A DNA stretch of 64,000 nt from Streptomyces platensis (lineage in GTDB: Bacteria; Actinomycetota; Actinomycetes; Streptomycetales; Streptomycetaceae), in assembly GCF_008704855.1 (NCBI RefSeq), contig NZ_CP023691.1, forward strand, positions 1,612,001 to 1,676,000. Reading direction: 5' to 3'. The translations under genes were made by a program, and so were the position numbers. Each line of letters opens with the position of its first letter. Position 1 is the first letter of the stretch. Shown piece after piece: positions 23,980 through 33,105 of this stretch. The notes under the pieces are model-generated. The model searched no databases, had not been told where the DNA came from, and saw nothing but the letters and a program-made list of their open reading frames with translations.

Positions 23980-25209
23980 ATGGCTGGCATCGGCGTCCCC
24001 GACGGCGCCAACCCACTCCCCCACACCGAGCTGCGCCGGGCGCGCCGGTCCGTTGCCGCGGTGTTCCTCATCCATGGCTCGGTCACCGGCAACTTCGCGA
24101 CCCGCATCCCCTGGATCCAGGACCACACCGCCATCTCACCGGGCCAACTCGGCCTGGCGCTCGCCTTCCCGGCGATCGGCGCGTCCCTCGCGATGCCGCT
24201 GGCCGGCCGGATCAGCCACCGCTTCGGCGCCCGCACCGCGCTGCGCGGTCTGCTCGCCCTGTGGACCCTGTCGCTGGTCCTGCCCGCCCTCTCCCCCGGC
24301 CTCTACGCCCTGATCCCGGCGCTGCTGATGTACGGCGCGGCCTCCGGGACGTCGGACGTCGCGATGAACGCGCTCGGCGTGGAGACCGAGGACCGGCTCG
24401 GCAAACCGATCATGTCGGGGCTGCACGGGATGTGGAGCGCGGGCGCCCTGCTCGGCTCGGCGGCCGGCACCGTCGCGGCGCACGCCGGCTGGGACGCCCG
24501 GCTCCATCTGGCCGGTGCCGCCCTCGTCTTGACCCTGCTCGGCGCGCTCGCCTGCCGGGGCGTACTGGATCTGCGCAGCACCCCCGAGGAGCATCCGCCG
24601 CCGCGCTTCGCGCTGCCGCCGAGGTCGGCGCTGATCCTCGGGGCCATAGGTTTCTGCGCGGTGTTCGCGGAGGGCGCCGGACTGGACTGGTCGGCGGTCT
24701 ACCTCCGCGACGAGCTGGGCACCGACGCGGGCCTGGCGGCCGCCTCGACCACCGCCTTCGCCTGCACGATGACGATCGCCCGGCTGGCCGGGGACAAGGT
24801 GGTGGCCCGGTTCGGTGCGGTGCGTACGGTGCGGGCCGGCGGCCTACTGGCCACGGCCGGCGGTCTGCTGATCGTCGCGGCGCGGCATCCGGCCATGGCG
24901 ATGGGCGGGTTCGGCCTGATGGGCCTCGGTATCGCGGTGGTGGTCCCCCTGGCCTTCGCGGCCGCCGCGCGCAGCGGCCCCGCCCCCAGCCAGGCGATCG
25001 CGGGCGTCGCCACCATCACCTATACCTCCGGTCTCATCGCCCCGTCCGCGATCGGCGGCCTGACCCAAGCGACCTCACTGCCGGTGTCGTTCATGCTGGT
25101 CACGACGCTGGCGTGTGGGCTGGTGGTAGGCGCGCGGGTGCTGGCGGTGCCGAGCCGTACGGCGTCGGGGAGCGCCCCGGCGGTGGCTGGGGAGCTGGAG
25201 AGGTCTTGA
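23980..25209 (+). CDS. MFS transporter
   Basis: The 409-residue protein has 12 predicted membrane helices. MFS motif-A-like sequence RISHRFGARTALR lies after the second helix (near residues 78-90). It resembles FucP/YfkF-like MFS proteins encoded beside ROK or sugar regulators, so a sugar or related solute is possible, but the substrate is not readable. The ATG at 23980 lies just ten bases from the palindrome, so the transcript may be nearly leaderless or begin inside the repeat. Confidence 0.85.
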   Translation: MAGIGVPDGANPLPHTELRRARRSVAAVFLIHGSVTGNFATRIPWIQDHTAISPGQLGLALAFPAIGASLAMPLAGRISHRFGARTALRGLLALWTLSLVLPALSPGLYALIPALLMYGAASGTSDVAMNALGVETEDRLGKPIMSGLHGMWSAGALLGSAAGTVAAHAGWDARLHLAGAALVLTLLGALACRGVLDLRSTPEEHPPPRFALPPRSALILGAIGFCAVFAEGAGLDWSAVYLRDELGTDAGLAAASTTAFACTMTIARLAGDKVVARFGAVRTVRAGGLLATAGGLLIVAARHPAMAMGGFGLMGLGIAVVVPLAFAAAARSGPAPSQAIAGVATITYTSGLIAPSAIGGLTQATSLPVSFMLVTTLACGLVVGARVLAVPSRTASGSAPAVAGELERS

Positions 25210-25306
25210 GCGGCGGGTGGTGACGGGGGGCGGGGCGGGCTCGCCCCGGCCGTGCGGTCGACGGAAGCACCCCGAGCAGGAGTGCCCGCCCACGGCCCAC
25301 CGAGAC

Positions 25307-25807
25307 TCAGGCCGCCTCCGCCTCCGTGCCCGCCTCGGTGCCCGCGTCCGACGCCTCCTGCCGGAGCAGCCGGTCGGCGATGGCGCGGGCGCGGTCGGAC
25401 CACGGGGTGGGGCGCAGTGTCTGCGCGTCGACGCGGACGAGCACCCGGTGGCCCTGGGCGTAGGTCTCGGTGCCGTCGGCCGAGCAGAGCCGGAAGCCGT
25501 AGGTGAGGCCGGTGCGGCCGAGGCGTTCGACCCAGAGGTGCGCCGCGTACCGGCCGGGCCGGGTGATCGGGCGCTCGTAGGAGACCTTCATCTCCTTGAT
25601 GACATTGCACATATCGCCCGCGGCGGCCCAGTCGCCGTCGAAGGTGAAGCCCTGGCCGTGCCAGTACTCCGCCCAGGCGCGCTCGGCGAGCAGCGGGTAG
25701 CGGGAGTTGTGGAGCATGCCGAGCGCGTCGAGGTCGTCGAAGTGGACGGTGACGGGTACCAGTTCGCCGTACGGGACGGTGCTGGTCTGAAGGGGTTCGA
25801 CGCTCAC
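25307..25807 (-). CDS. Hotdog-fold acyl-CoA thioesterase
   Basis: The 166-residue protein has the 4HBT hotdog fold. The signature HFDDLDALGMLHNSRYPLL near residues 22-40 contains the catalytic Asp and the HN pair of the 4-hydroxybenzoyl-CoA thioesterase type. A short Glu/Ala-rich tail ends the protein. It probably hydrolyses an acyl-CoA of unknown chain type in the cytosol. The GTG start gives the usual leader. Its 3' end faces the MFS gene. Confidence 0.85.
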   Translation of the reverse strand: MSVEPLQTSTVPYGELVPVTVHFDDLDALGMLHNSRYPLLAERAWAEYWHGQGFTFDGDWAAAGDMCNVIKEMKVSYERPITRPGRYAAHLWVERLGRTGLTYGFRLCSADGTETYAQGHRVLVRVDAQTLRPTPWSDRARAIADRLLRQEASDAGTEAGTEAEAA

Positions 25808-25937
25808 GAAACGTGCTCCTGGTTTTCTCGCGCCGACCGGCGCTGTTGGTGCGAATGGTGCTGTCGGGACGGGTGAGGCCCTGACGACGGGTCGGGGCCA
25901 TGGTAAGCGGCTGCTTAGGATGCCCCTTCGCCGGGAT

Positions 25938-26391
25938 GCATGGAGGGGCGGAGGACCGCGAGTGGCCTCACACGGTGCGCATCAACCGCGAGCGATCGCC
26001 CTCCCCTGATGCGCCCTGCTCCCCGCGCCGCGGACCGCGCTGGATGACTTCCTGGAAGCCCTGATCTGGTGGGGCCCTGATCTGGTGGGGCCCTGAGGCC
26101 GAGAGCGACACCGATCACGTGGACGCCGACGTCTTCCCCTCCGAGGAGGGCCTGTGGCGGTCCGGGCCGCTCATCGCCCGCGGACCCCGGTCCGTGGCCC
26201 GTCTGAACCGTTGCCGGCAGGAAGCTGCTCCCGCACTGCCGCAACTCCGTGAACCGTACGCACGCCACGCGGCATGCCCGGGGCGCTGGATCGCGGACTT
26301 CGACGAGTTCACCGCGTTGCTGTCCGGCTGGGCCGAAGTGGTCGGCGAAGCCCGACGACGCCGATGGGGACTGATCGGGCTTCCCATCTGA
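25938..26391 (+). pseudogene. Decayed hypothetical gene with internal tandem duplication
   Basis: Three frames carry one continuous-looking protein. From ATG 25938, EWPHTVRINRERSPSPDAP is read. The adjacent frame then gives ALDDFLEALIWWGP from about 26010. After 26097 the protein continues as EAESDTDHVDADVFPSEEGL and on to a stop at 26391. The second break is caused by a 16-base tandem duplication (CTGATCTGGTGGGGCC at 26061-26076 and 26077-26092); removing one copy restores the frame. I do not recognise the family. The last 90 codons alone remain open from a GTG at 26119. Confidence 0.5.
26061..26092 (+). repeat. 16-bp exact tandem duplication
   Basis: CTGATCTGGTGGGGCC occurs twice head to tail inside the decayed gene and shifts its frame. 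Confidence 0.85.
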
Positions 26392-26595
26392 AACACCGTC
26401 GAACCGCGACAGAGACCCCGTCAACGAGCTCGGATTCCGCGGCTGGTGCCGCACCGACTGCGGAGTTCGACGTGCTGCGAATCGCATCAGGTCTGCACGG
26501 CAACGACACCGCAGGAGCGCCCAATCCCCCACCCCAGCCGCGATTTTTCCCAGAGTTACTCTCGTCTCCCACTCAAGAACGGACGGTAAACAAGC

Positions 26596-27156
26596 ATGGC
26601 GAACACCGCCCTCCTCGTGATGGACGTCCAACAGGACGTCGTCGACATCGCCGACGACGGCTCCGGATATCTGCCGCGCCTGCGCAGAGCCATCGACGGC
26701 GCCCGATCGGCGGGCATCCCGGTGATCTACGTGGTCATCGGCTTACGGCCGGGCCATCCTGACGTCGGCCCGCGCAACAGGGTGCTCAACTCCATCGTGC
26801 AGGCCGGCCTCTTCACCGAGGGCGCCCCCGGCACGGCGATCCACCACGACGTCGCGCCCCGGCAGGACGACATCGTGGTCACCAAAAGGCGGGCGAGCGC
26901 GTTCTCTGGCAGCGACCTCGACGTGGTGCTCCGGGCTCGCGGCATCGACAGCCTTGTTCTCACCGGCATCGCCACCAGCGGCGTAGTGCTGCACACCCTG
27001 TGCCAGGCCAACGACCAGGACTTCGGCCTCACCGTACTGGCCGATGCCTGCCTCGACACCGACCCCGAGGTCCACCGGTTCCTCACCGAGCGGCTGTTCC
27101 CGCAGTGGGCAGATGTCGTCGCCGTCGAGGACTGGCTCCGAGCCATCGCACCGTAG
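26596..27156 (+). CDS. Isochorismatase-like hydrolase lacking the catalytic Cys
   Basis: The 186-residue alpha/beta protein has the isochorismatase fold with Asp10 (LLVMDVQQD) and Lys97 (VVTKRRASAF) of the cysteine-hydrolase triad. At the nucleophile region it reads GIATSGVVLHT, so the usual Cys is replaced by Val or Gly. Isochorismatases proper (EntB, PhzD) also lack this Cys, whereas amidases such as nicotinamidase need it; hydrolysis of a vinyl ether-type substrate, or loss of activity, is therefore more likely than amidase activity. It is followed 168 bases later by a RidA gene in the same direction. Confidence 0.85.
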   Translation: MANTALLVMDVQQDVVDIADDGSGYLPRLRRAIDGARSAGIPVIYVVIGLRPGHPDVGPRNRVLNSIVQAGLFTEGAPGTAIHHDVAPRQDDIVVTKRRASAFSGSDLDVVLRARGIDSLVLTGIATSGVVLHTLCQANDQDFGLTVLADACLDTDPEVHRFLTERLFPQWADVVAVEDWLRAIAP

Positions 27157-27324
27157 TAGCGGGCAGCCCCCCGGGTCTTGCAGGTCTCGCAGGCGGCGTC
27201 GTCTCACCTGCGAGACCGCACCTCCCACCGGAGCAGTCGCCCCCGCCCCGGAAATTGCGTCGAACGCAGAGTCGATCCCTGAGAGGGTCATGGGCGTCCC
27301 GGATCCCCCGCGAAAGGAATGCCC

Positions 27325-27735
27325 GTGCCACGCGCCGTCACGTTGATTCGCTCCGCGTCCCTGTCCGATGTTGCCGAGTACGCCTACGCGGCCACGGCCC
27401 CGGCCGAGTCGCGGCTGATCTTCCTCGCCGGTGCCTGTCCGCTGAACGAGGACGGCTCCACTGCGGCGGTCGGGGACGTCGCGGGGCAGGCGGCCAAGGC
27501 CGTGGAGAACCTGCGGACCGCGCTGGCGGATGCCGGTGCGTCACTGCACGACGTCATCAGCACCCGCGTTCTCGTGGCCTCCACCCGGCAGGAGGACCTG
27601 GTGACGGCGTGGCAGGTGGTCCGGGACGCGTTCGGTGACCACGACGTGCCCAGCACGCTGATGGGAGTCACCGTGCTCGGCTACCACGACCAGCTGGTAG
27701 AGATCGAATCCGTCGCCGCCGTGCTCGATTCCTGA
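27325..27735 (+). CDS. RidA-family protein (YjgF/YER057c/UK114)
   Basis: The 136-residue protein belongs to the RidA superfamily, whose best known members hydrolyse reactive enamines and imines formed by PLP enzymes. LIFLAGACPLNEDGS and VISTRVLVAS fit the conserved strand regions, and the C-terminal GYHDQLVEIESVA ends the barrel. The usual Arg in the active site appears in STRVLV. I chose the GTG at 27325, with AAAGGA six bases upstream; the ATG at 27319 would add two residues. The adjacent isochorismatase-like gene points to a small catabolic or detoxifying unit. Confidence 0.8.
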   Translation: MPRAVTLIRSASLSDVAEYAYAATAPAESRLIFLAGACPLNEDGSTAAVGDVAGQAAKAVENLRTALADAGASLHDVISTRVLVASTRQEDLVTAWQVVRDAFGDHDVPSTLMGVTVLGYHDQLVEIESVAAVLDS

Positions 27736-27776
27736 GCCGACGGACCTCCTTGCCAGGGCAGCCGGCCCGTGGACGC

Positions 27777-27809
27777 GTTCTGGCTCCGGTCGTTGTCCGG
27801 AGCCAGAAC
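27777..27809. terminator. Perfect 13-bp hairpin terminator
   Basis: GTTCTGGCTCCGG and CCGGAGCCAGAAC flank a seven-base loop between the convergent RidA and esterase genes, so it can serve both. Confidence 0.75.
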
Positions 27810-27823
27810 TCCCGCCCCTGGGC

Positions 27824-29134
27824 TTACGCGGGGCGCGACCGGCCCGTGAGGCGCTCCCCATCTGCCCCGTCCTGACCGGCGGCGCTCACATCCCCCGTCG
27901 GCAGGAGCCGGGAGCAGTTCGAGCGGGCGACGAAGGCGATGCCGTCGTAGTCGTCGGCCGGGGTGAGGGGGGCTACGTGGAAGCGGTAGGTGAAACGGGG
28001 GACGACGGCGCCGAAGCTGCGTTGGGTGTGGGGGGTGTGCAGCCATGGAGTGGCTTGGGGCGATGGGGCGTTGGTGCGCAGGTTGAGGTAGTAGTTGCCG
28101 GGGAGGGTGGCCGCGAGGCGGGCTTCGAGGGAGCGGGTTCCGGTGCCGATGCGGGTGCGGCGTGGCGGGGCGTGCAGGTTATGGCTGCGGCGGGCGAGGA
28201 AGGTGCCTTTGCCGAAGAGCAGGGCCAGGGCGTAGTAGTCGTCGCCGTAGCGGTCCCGGAGCCGGCTGCCGAGTGCGGGTACTCCGTCGCCGTAGGTGCC
28301 CTTGGCGAGGTGGCCGTTGTGGGCCCAGACGATGACGCGTGCGGCGGGGTCGTCGTCGAGGAGCCGGGTCACGGCGTCGGCCATATAGCGGTCGCGGGCG
28401 GCGAAGACGCTGTTGTCGCCGGACGGCGGGCCTGGTGAGCGGGTCACCAGGTCGGCGGCGCGGGTGAGGATGCGGGCGTGTTCCAGGGCTTCGTCGGCGG
28501 TCTTGGGTGTGGTGTGCCGGGCGAATTCCTCGTGGTGGTCTTCCAGGAAAGCGGCGAGGGCTTCGGCGCGGTGCAGGAGGGCTTGGTGCGGGTCGGGGTG
28601 GGCGGCGGGGTGGGCCTGGGCCAGGGGCTCCAGTCGGCGTACGTTCTCCGCCTGCTCAGGGGCCACTTGGTGCAGGTAGGCGGCGAGCGCCTCCAGGGAG
28701 TCGGTGCAGCGCTGGGGGTCCATGCCGACGAGGCGCACCTGCCGGTCCTCGGGCAGGTCGCGGTTGTGCGTGCGCAGCCACTGGACGAGGGCGAGCATCT
28801 CCTCCGTGCGCCAAGTCCAGAATCCCAGGCGGGTGATGAGGCGTGCGGGGTCCCCGGTGCCGTGGCGGACGTAGGCGTCCAGGGCGCGGGTGGCCGATGC
28901 GCCGGCTTCCAGGGCGAGGGTGGTGAAGCCTGCCTCGCGCACCAGGAACTCCGCGATGCGGTGCCTGAGTTGGAGGAATTCGCGGGTTCCGTGGGTGGAT
29001 TCGCCCAGACCGACGATCCGCACGTCCCGCAGGGCGTCGCCCAGCGGTTCGAGGTCGTCGTGGGGAGCGCCCGGAGTCAGCGTGCCCAGTGGCCGGGCGT
29101 GCTCGGTCAGCCAGCGCGCGATGTCGTCGGGCAC
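27824..29134 (-). CDS. Erythromycin esterase-family protein
   Basis: The protein has about 436 residues. The family motif GESTHGTREFLQLRHRI lies near residues 44-60 with catalytic Glu/His, and RVIVWAHNGHLAKG lies near 276-289 with the second histidine. Members include EreA/EreB macrolide esterases and succinoglycan-linked proteins, so a hydrolase is expected, but macrolide substrate cannot be inferred. I chose the GTG at 29134 (VPDDIARWLTE), with GGGAGGAG about ten bases upstream; another GTG at 29176 would add 14 residues. Confidence 0.8.
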   Translation of the reverse strand: MPDDIARWLTEHARPLGTLTPGAPHDDLEPLGDALRDVRIVGLGESTHGTREFLQLRHRIAEFLVREAGFTTLALEAGASATRALDAYVRHGTGDPARLITRLGFWTWRTEEMLALVQWLRTHNRDLPEDRQVRLVGMDPQRCTDSLEALAAYLHQVAPEQAENVRRLEPLAQAHPAAHPDPHQALLHRAEALAAFLEDHHEEFARHTTPKTADEALEHARILTRAADLVTRSPGPPSGDNSVFAARDRYMADAVTRLLDDDPAARVIVWAHNGHLAKGTYGDGVPALGSRLRDRYGDDYYALALLFGKGTFLARRSHNLHAPPRRTRIGTGTRSLEARLAATLPGNYYLNLRTNAPSPQATPWLHTPHTQRSFGAVVPRFTYRFHVAPLTPADDYDGIAFVARSNCSRLLPTGDVSAAGQDGADGERLTGRSRPA

Positions 29135-29610
29135 GGTGGTGGGTCTCCTCCCTGCGGGCGGGCCGGGGAGCGTCACAGGGCGCCCGCCCGTAGTCCCGCA
29201 CTTGAGCGTGTGTCAGTTCATGTCCGGCTCCGGCACGCGGCGAGGAGGTTCGATGGTCTCGCACGGCGTTTCCGGTGTCCGTGCTCGGAATACACGCCGG
29301 CCACGGTGACGACAACTTCGTCCATGCCTGTCCGGTGGTATCCGGCCAACGGCTCGGGGCGACGTGCCACCCGCCGGTGCCGGCTGGCGCACCCCCACGC
29401 GATCCGTGCGCCCGTCAGGGGCCGCGCGATGCCGTCGTCCGACTGCGCCAGGGATTACGGGACAGCCCTTGGCTCGTGGCCCAGCGGTGTGGTGGGCCAC
29501 GAGAGCCGTGAAGCTTCAGGCGCACCCGGTCTGCGGGGGTCAGGAGTCCCGGTGAGTTGTCGCAGCCATCAGCCGTCTCAGACGTCCCAGCAGCCGCCCC
29601 GTCGCCCGCC
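29135..29610. other. Intergenic region between esterase and permease genes
   Basis: No convincing gene is seen in these 476 bases. The one clear structure is a hairpin at 29473-29503, placed as a terminator for the permease. The promoter of the esterase gene must lie in the lower-coordinate part; no clear -35/-10 pair was found. Confidence 0.4.
29473..29503 (-). terminator. Hairpin downstream of the permease gene
   Basis: CTCGTGGCCC and GGGCCACGAG pair perfectly around an 11-base loop, about 110 bases after the permease stop. Confidence 0.5.
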
Positions 29611-31002
29611 TCAGCCCTCGCCGTCGCCCTCGCCACGCTCCCCGTACTCGCTGGTCCCGGCGTCGAGGAGGGGTGTGCGGGGCCGGGACGCCGCGCTGGA
29701 GAGCCAGCGCAGGGAGTGGTAGCCGGTGAGCACGGTGAGCGTGCCCAGCGCGATGCCGCTGAGTTCGAAGTTGTCGGTGAACTTCAGCGAGACGCCGCCG
29801 ATGGCGATGATGATCCCGGCCGCGGCGGGGATGAGGTTCAGGGGGACCGAGAAGTCCACCTTGTTCCGTACCCAGATCTGGGCTCCCAGCAGGCCGATCA
29901 TGCCGTACAGAATGACGGTGATACCGCCCAGCACCCCGCCGGGGATCGCCGCCACCACCGCGCCGAACTTCGGGCACAGGCCGAAGAGCAGGGCGAAGCC
30001 GGCCGCCGCCCAGTAGGCCGCGGTGGAGTAGACCCTGGTGGCCGCCATGACGCCGATGTTCTCGGCGTAGGTCGTGGTGGCGGGGCCGCCCACCGCGGTC
30101 GACAGGACGGTTGCCGTGCCGTCGGCGACGATGGCCATGCCCATTTTGTCGTCCAGGGGGTCACCGGTCATGGCGCCGACCGCCTTGATGTGGCCGGCGT
30201 TTTCCGCGATCAGCGCGACGAGGACCGGCAGCGCGACAAGAATCGCGGAAGCCGAGAAGTTCGGTGCGTGAAACGTGGGAACGCCGATCCAGTCGGCCTT
30301 TTCGACGCCGGAGAAATCGATGCGCCAGTGGTCCGTGAGCTTGCCCGCGCCATTGACGGAGTGAATCTTTCCCGCGGTGCGGTCGAGAATCCAGGACAGG
30401 GCGTAGCCGAAGACCAGGCCCAGGAAAATGGCGATCCGCGACCAGAAACCCCGGAGCACGACGAGCGCGAGTCCGGTGAACATCATCGTCGCCAGCGCCG
30501 TCCACTGATCCTGCGGCCAGTACGTGGACGCCGTGACGGGGGCGAGGTTGAAGCCGATCAGCATCACGACCGCGCCGGTCACGGTCGGCGGGAGCACCGC
30601 GTGGATCACCCGGGCCCCGACGACATGAATGGCGATACCGCAGCCGGCCAGGCAGGCGCCCACCACGAGCATCGCGCCCGTCAGGGTGCCGGCGTCACCG
30701 CCCTGGCCCGCGATCACGACGGAGACGCCCACGAAGGAGAGCGAGGAGCCCAGGTAGCTGGGGATGCGCCCGCGGGTCATCACCAGGAACAGTGCGGTGG
30801 CGACGCCCGACGCCATCAGGGCGAGGCTGGGGTCCAGCCCCATCAGCACGGGGGCGACGAAACACGCCCCGATCATCGACACCACATGCTGGGCGCCGAG
30901 CGCGATCGTCCGCCCCCACGTCAGGCGCTCTCCGGGCCTGACCACCTCGCCGGGCTTCAGATGGCGCCCGTCCCCATGCAGTTTCCACCCGAAGCCGGCC
31001 AT
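29611..31002 (-). CDS. Uracil/xanthine permease (NCS2 family)
   Basis: The 463-residue protein belongs to the nucleobase-cation symporter-2 family. It has about 14 membrane segments; LGAQHVVSMIGACFVAPVLM near residues 36-55, ALIAENAGHIKAVGAMTG near 245-262 and GGPATTTYAENIGV near 286-299 match the conserved family regions. It should import uracil, xanthine or uric acid with protons across the cytoplasmic membrane. The ATG at 31002 has GGAGA six bases upstream; the frame is open further but unrelated. A short charged tail ends the protein. Confidence 0.9.
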   Translation of the reverse strand: MAGFGWKLHGDGRHLKPGEVVRPGERLTWGRTIALGAQHVVSMIGACFVAPVLMGLDPSLALMASGVATALFLVMTRGRIPSYLGSSLSFVGVSVVIAGQGGDAGTLTGAMLVVGACLAGCGIAIHVVGARVIHAVLPPTVTGAVVMLIGFNLAPVTASTYWPQDQWTALATMMFTGLALVVLRGFWSRIAIFLGLVFGYALSWILDRTAGKIHSVNGAGKLTDHWRIDFSGVEKADWIGVPTFHAPNFSASAILVALPVLVALIAENAGHIKAVGAMTGDPLDDKMGMAIVADGTATVLSTAVGGPATTTYAENIGVMAATRVYSTAAYWAAAGFALLFGLCPKFGAVVAAIPGGVLGGITVILYGMIGLLGAQIWVRNKVDFSVPLNLIPAAAGIIIAIGGVSLKFTDNFELSGIALGTLTVLTGYHSLRWLSSAASRPRTPLLDAGTSEYGERGEGDGEG

Positions 31003-31318
31003 GATCACTCTCCACTCTGCGACGCCCTGCACGTCACAGAGCCGAGGTGATTCATAGTCGAACGACCGCGTCTGGACAAACTGACGCCGAGGCGTATTCG
31101 GGTGGCCGAGAGAGGGTGCGTATTCCAGCCGCCTCCGCACGGGGATTCCGCGGTGTGCGGAAGGTCGCCGGGCTCCGCAGGAGAAGGGCTGACCGGCTGG
31201 TTTCCGGGGCGCGGTGGAGCAGGGCACGCCACAAGCGGGCGCGCCGTCGATTACCCCTTTTCGGTCATCGACGACCAGCATTCCTCACTATCCGCAATTC
31301 CACTGTCACGCTGAGTGG
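31003..31318. other. Divergent intergenic region, permease and DUF5995-like gene
   Basis: No gene is seen in these 316 bases. One weak palindrome, CGTCGAT (31245-31251) and ATCGACG (31267-31273) with a 15-base spacer, could be an operator for either gene. Promoters were not resolved. Confidence 0.35.
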
Positions 31319-32080
31319 ATGACGACAACTCAGGAATTCGGCGTCCCCGGCAGCCGTACGTGCCCGGCCGGGGGATCCGCCGCCCGCCCCCCGACCGCCG
31401 CGGGGCCCGAGTCGACCACGGGTGTGCCGGAGGTGCTGGCCCGGATGCGGGCGCTGGCCGCGGGGCTGCCCGCCGAGGACGGGGTGGCCGTCTTCAACGG
31501 GGTCTATCTCGCCGTCACCGAAGCGGTGGCACGGCGCATCGGGGACGGTACGTTCCAGGATCCGGCGGCCACCGGCGAGCTGGACATCCGCTTCGCGCGG
31601 CGTTACTTCGACGCGGTGGAGGCCGCGGCCGCCGGGCTGCGGCCACCGGCCTGCTGGCGGCCGCTCTTCCAGCTCCGCCGCCACCCGGGAGTGCGTCCGC
31701 TCCAGTTCGCCCTGGCCGGAATCAACGCCCACATCGGCAACGATCTGGCGCTGGCCGTACTGGACACCTGCCGGGCGCTGGAGTGCGAACCGGCGGCGCT
31801 GGAGCACGACTTCGACCGGGTCGGCGGCGTACTGACGAGCCTGGAGGAGCGGATCCGTGAACTGCTGATGCCCGGCCCCGACGTGCTGGACGTCGCCGAT
31901 CCCCTGACGCATCTGATCGGGTCCTGGAGCCTGGACAAGGCCAGAGACGGCGCCTGGGCGGCGGCCCGCGCGCTGTGGAGCGTCCGCCGACTGCCGGATG
32001 TGACGGAGGAGCTCACCGAACGGCTGGATGCCGGGGTGGGCCTGGTCGGGCGAATGCTGCTGACTCCGCTGCCCGGCTGA
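31319..32080 (+). CDS. DUF5995-like protein
   Basis: The 253-residue helical protein is recognised as DUF5995-like from AVFNGVYLAVTEAVARRI, FARRYFDAVEAA and RHPGVRPLQFALAGINAHIG. The conserved Asn/His segment GINAHIGNDLALAV near residues 135-150 may hold an active or metal site. It has no signal peptide; the N-terminal 35 residues are low-complexity. The ATG at 31319 has only a poor ribosome site (GAGTGG touching the start), so the start is uncertain. Function is unknown. Confidence 0.7.
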   Translation: MTTTQEFGVPGSRTCPAGGSAARPPTAAGPESTTGVPEVLARMRALAAGLPAEDGVAVFNGVYLAVTEAVARRIGDGTFQDPAATGELDIRFARRYFDAVEAAAAGLRPPACWRPLFQLRRHPGVRPLQFALAGINAHIGNDLALAVLDTCRALECEPAALEHDFDRVGGVLTSLEERIRELLMPGPDVLDVADPLTHLIGSWSLDKARDGAWAAARALWSVRRLPDVTEELTERLDAGVGLVGRMLLTPLPG

Positions 32081-32267
32081 TCCGCGCCCCGGTCCTCGAC
32101 GCCATGCCGCCCGCTCCCCGCACGGGCCGGCGATGCGGCTCGCTCGCCGTCTCCCGCAGCTACGGCAGCAAATCGACATCGGACGCGACATTCCCGATGT
32201 GGCGCGGACGGCCGGGATCTAGCGTGGAGGGGGATCACGGCGGGACGGGGCGAAGGGGAACTCGGCA

Positions 32268-33026
32268 GTGAGTGGCTCGGAATCGGTGCGCGGCCTACAG
32301 GAGAGAGCGGCTCGGGCGCTTCCGGCTGACTATGTCGAGGAGGTGGCGGGGTGGCGGCTGCGCCATTCCCCCAGCTGTTCGTGGTGGGTGGGGACGGTGC
32401 TGCCCCACGGGGTGGCCGGGCCCGACGAATTGGGGCGCCGGATTCGCGGGGTGGAGGAGTTCTATGCCGGCCGGCACGCCGTCGCACGGTTCCAGATCAG
32501 CCCGGGGGTGTGTCCGGACGGACTCGACACGGCCTTGGCGGAGCGGGGCTACCGCCGGGAGAGCGTGATGTCGTTGCGGGTTGCGCCGACCGCGGGGGTG
32601 CCGGCACCGGCGGCGCCCGGCGCGCTGCGGGTGCGGCTGGCGTACCGCCCGACGTCCGCATGGTTCGACGTCTGGCACGCGGTGCACGGCCATGGCGGGG
32701 ACCCCCGCCCCGAATGGGACCTGCTCGCCCGGGTGGCGAAGCCGTCCGCCTACGCCTGTGCGATGGCCGGGGACGAGGTGGTCGCGGTGGGCCGCGCGGT
32801 CGCCGACACCGGCTGGGCGGGTGTGTTCGGGATGGCCACACTTCCCGCCGCCCGTGGGAAAGGCGCGGCCCGTACGGTACTCTCCGCGCTGGCCAGCTGG
32901 GCCGGTGACCAGGCGGCCGACCGCATGTATCTCCAGGTGGCGCGCGGCCATGTCCCGGCACTCCGGCTGTACGAGCAGGCCGGCTTCCGCGAACTGTGCA
33001 GCTATCACTACCGCACCGCGGCGTGA
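32268..33026 (+). CDS. GNAT-family N-acetyltransferase
   Basis: The 252-residue protein ends with a GNAT acetyltransferase domain. The acetyl-CoA loop is ATLPAARGKGAARTVLSAL near residues 188-206 (Q/RxxGxG/A form), and the C-terminal YLQVARGHVPALRLYEQAGF matches the family's last strands. The N-terminal half is a degenerate second GNAT-like fold, as in several actinobacterial two-domain members. The acceptor is unknown. The GTG start at 32268 has AAGGGG upstream. A terminator follows its stop. Confidence 0.85.
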   Translation: MSGSESVRGLQERAARALPADYVEEVAGWRLRHSPSCSWWVGTVLPHGVAGPDELGRRIRGVEEFYAGRHAVARFQISPGVCPDGLDTALAERGYRRESVMSLRVAPTAGVPAPAAPGALRVRLAYRPTSAWFDVWHAVHGHGGDPRPEWDLLARVAKPSAYACAMAGDEVVAVGRAVADTGWAGVFGMATLPAARGKGAARTVLSALASWAGDQAADRMYLQVARGHVPALRLYEQAGFRELCSYHYRTAA

Positions 33027-33035
33027 GCCGAAGGC

Positions 33036-33070
33036 GCAGGAGTGGATCACCCGGTGTGACCCACTCCTGC
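33036..33070. terminator. Hairpin terminator between convergent genes
   Basis: GCAGGAGTGG and CCACTCCTGC pair perfectly, and TCAC/GTGA extend the stem inside, between the acetyltransferase and davB stops. Confidence 0.7.
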
Positions 33071-33105
33071 CATACGCCCTGGTCGCCCTCGTCGCCCTGG
33101 TCGCC

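Noticed and set aside
29213..29500. 95-codon minus-strand open frame in the esterase-permease gap
   Set aside because: No ribosome site, Arg/Pro-rich composition, and a perfect hairpin at its start make it more likely non-coding.
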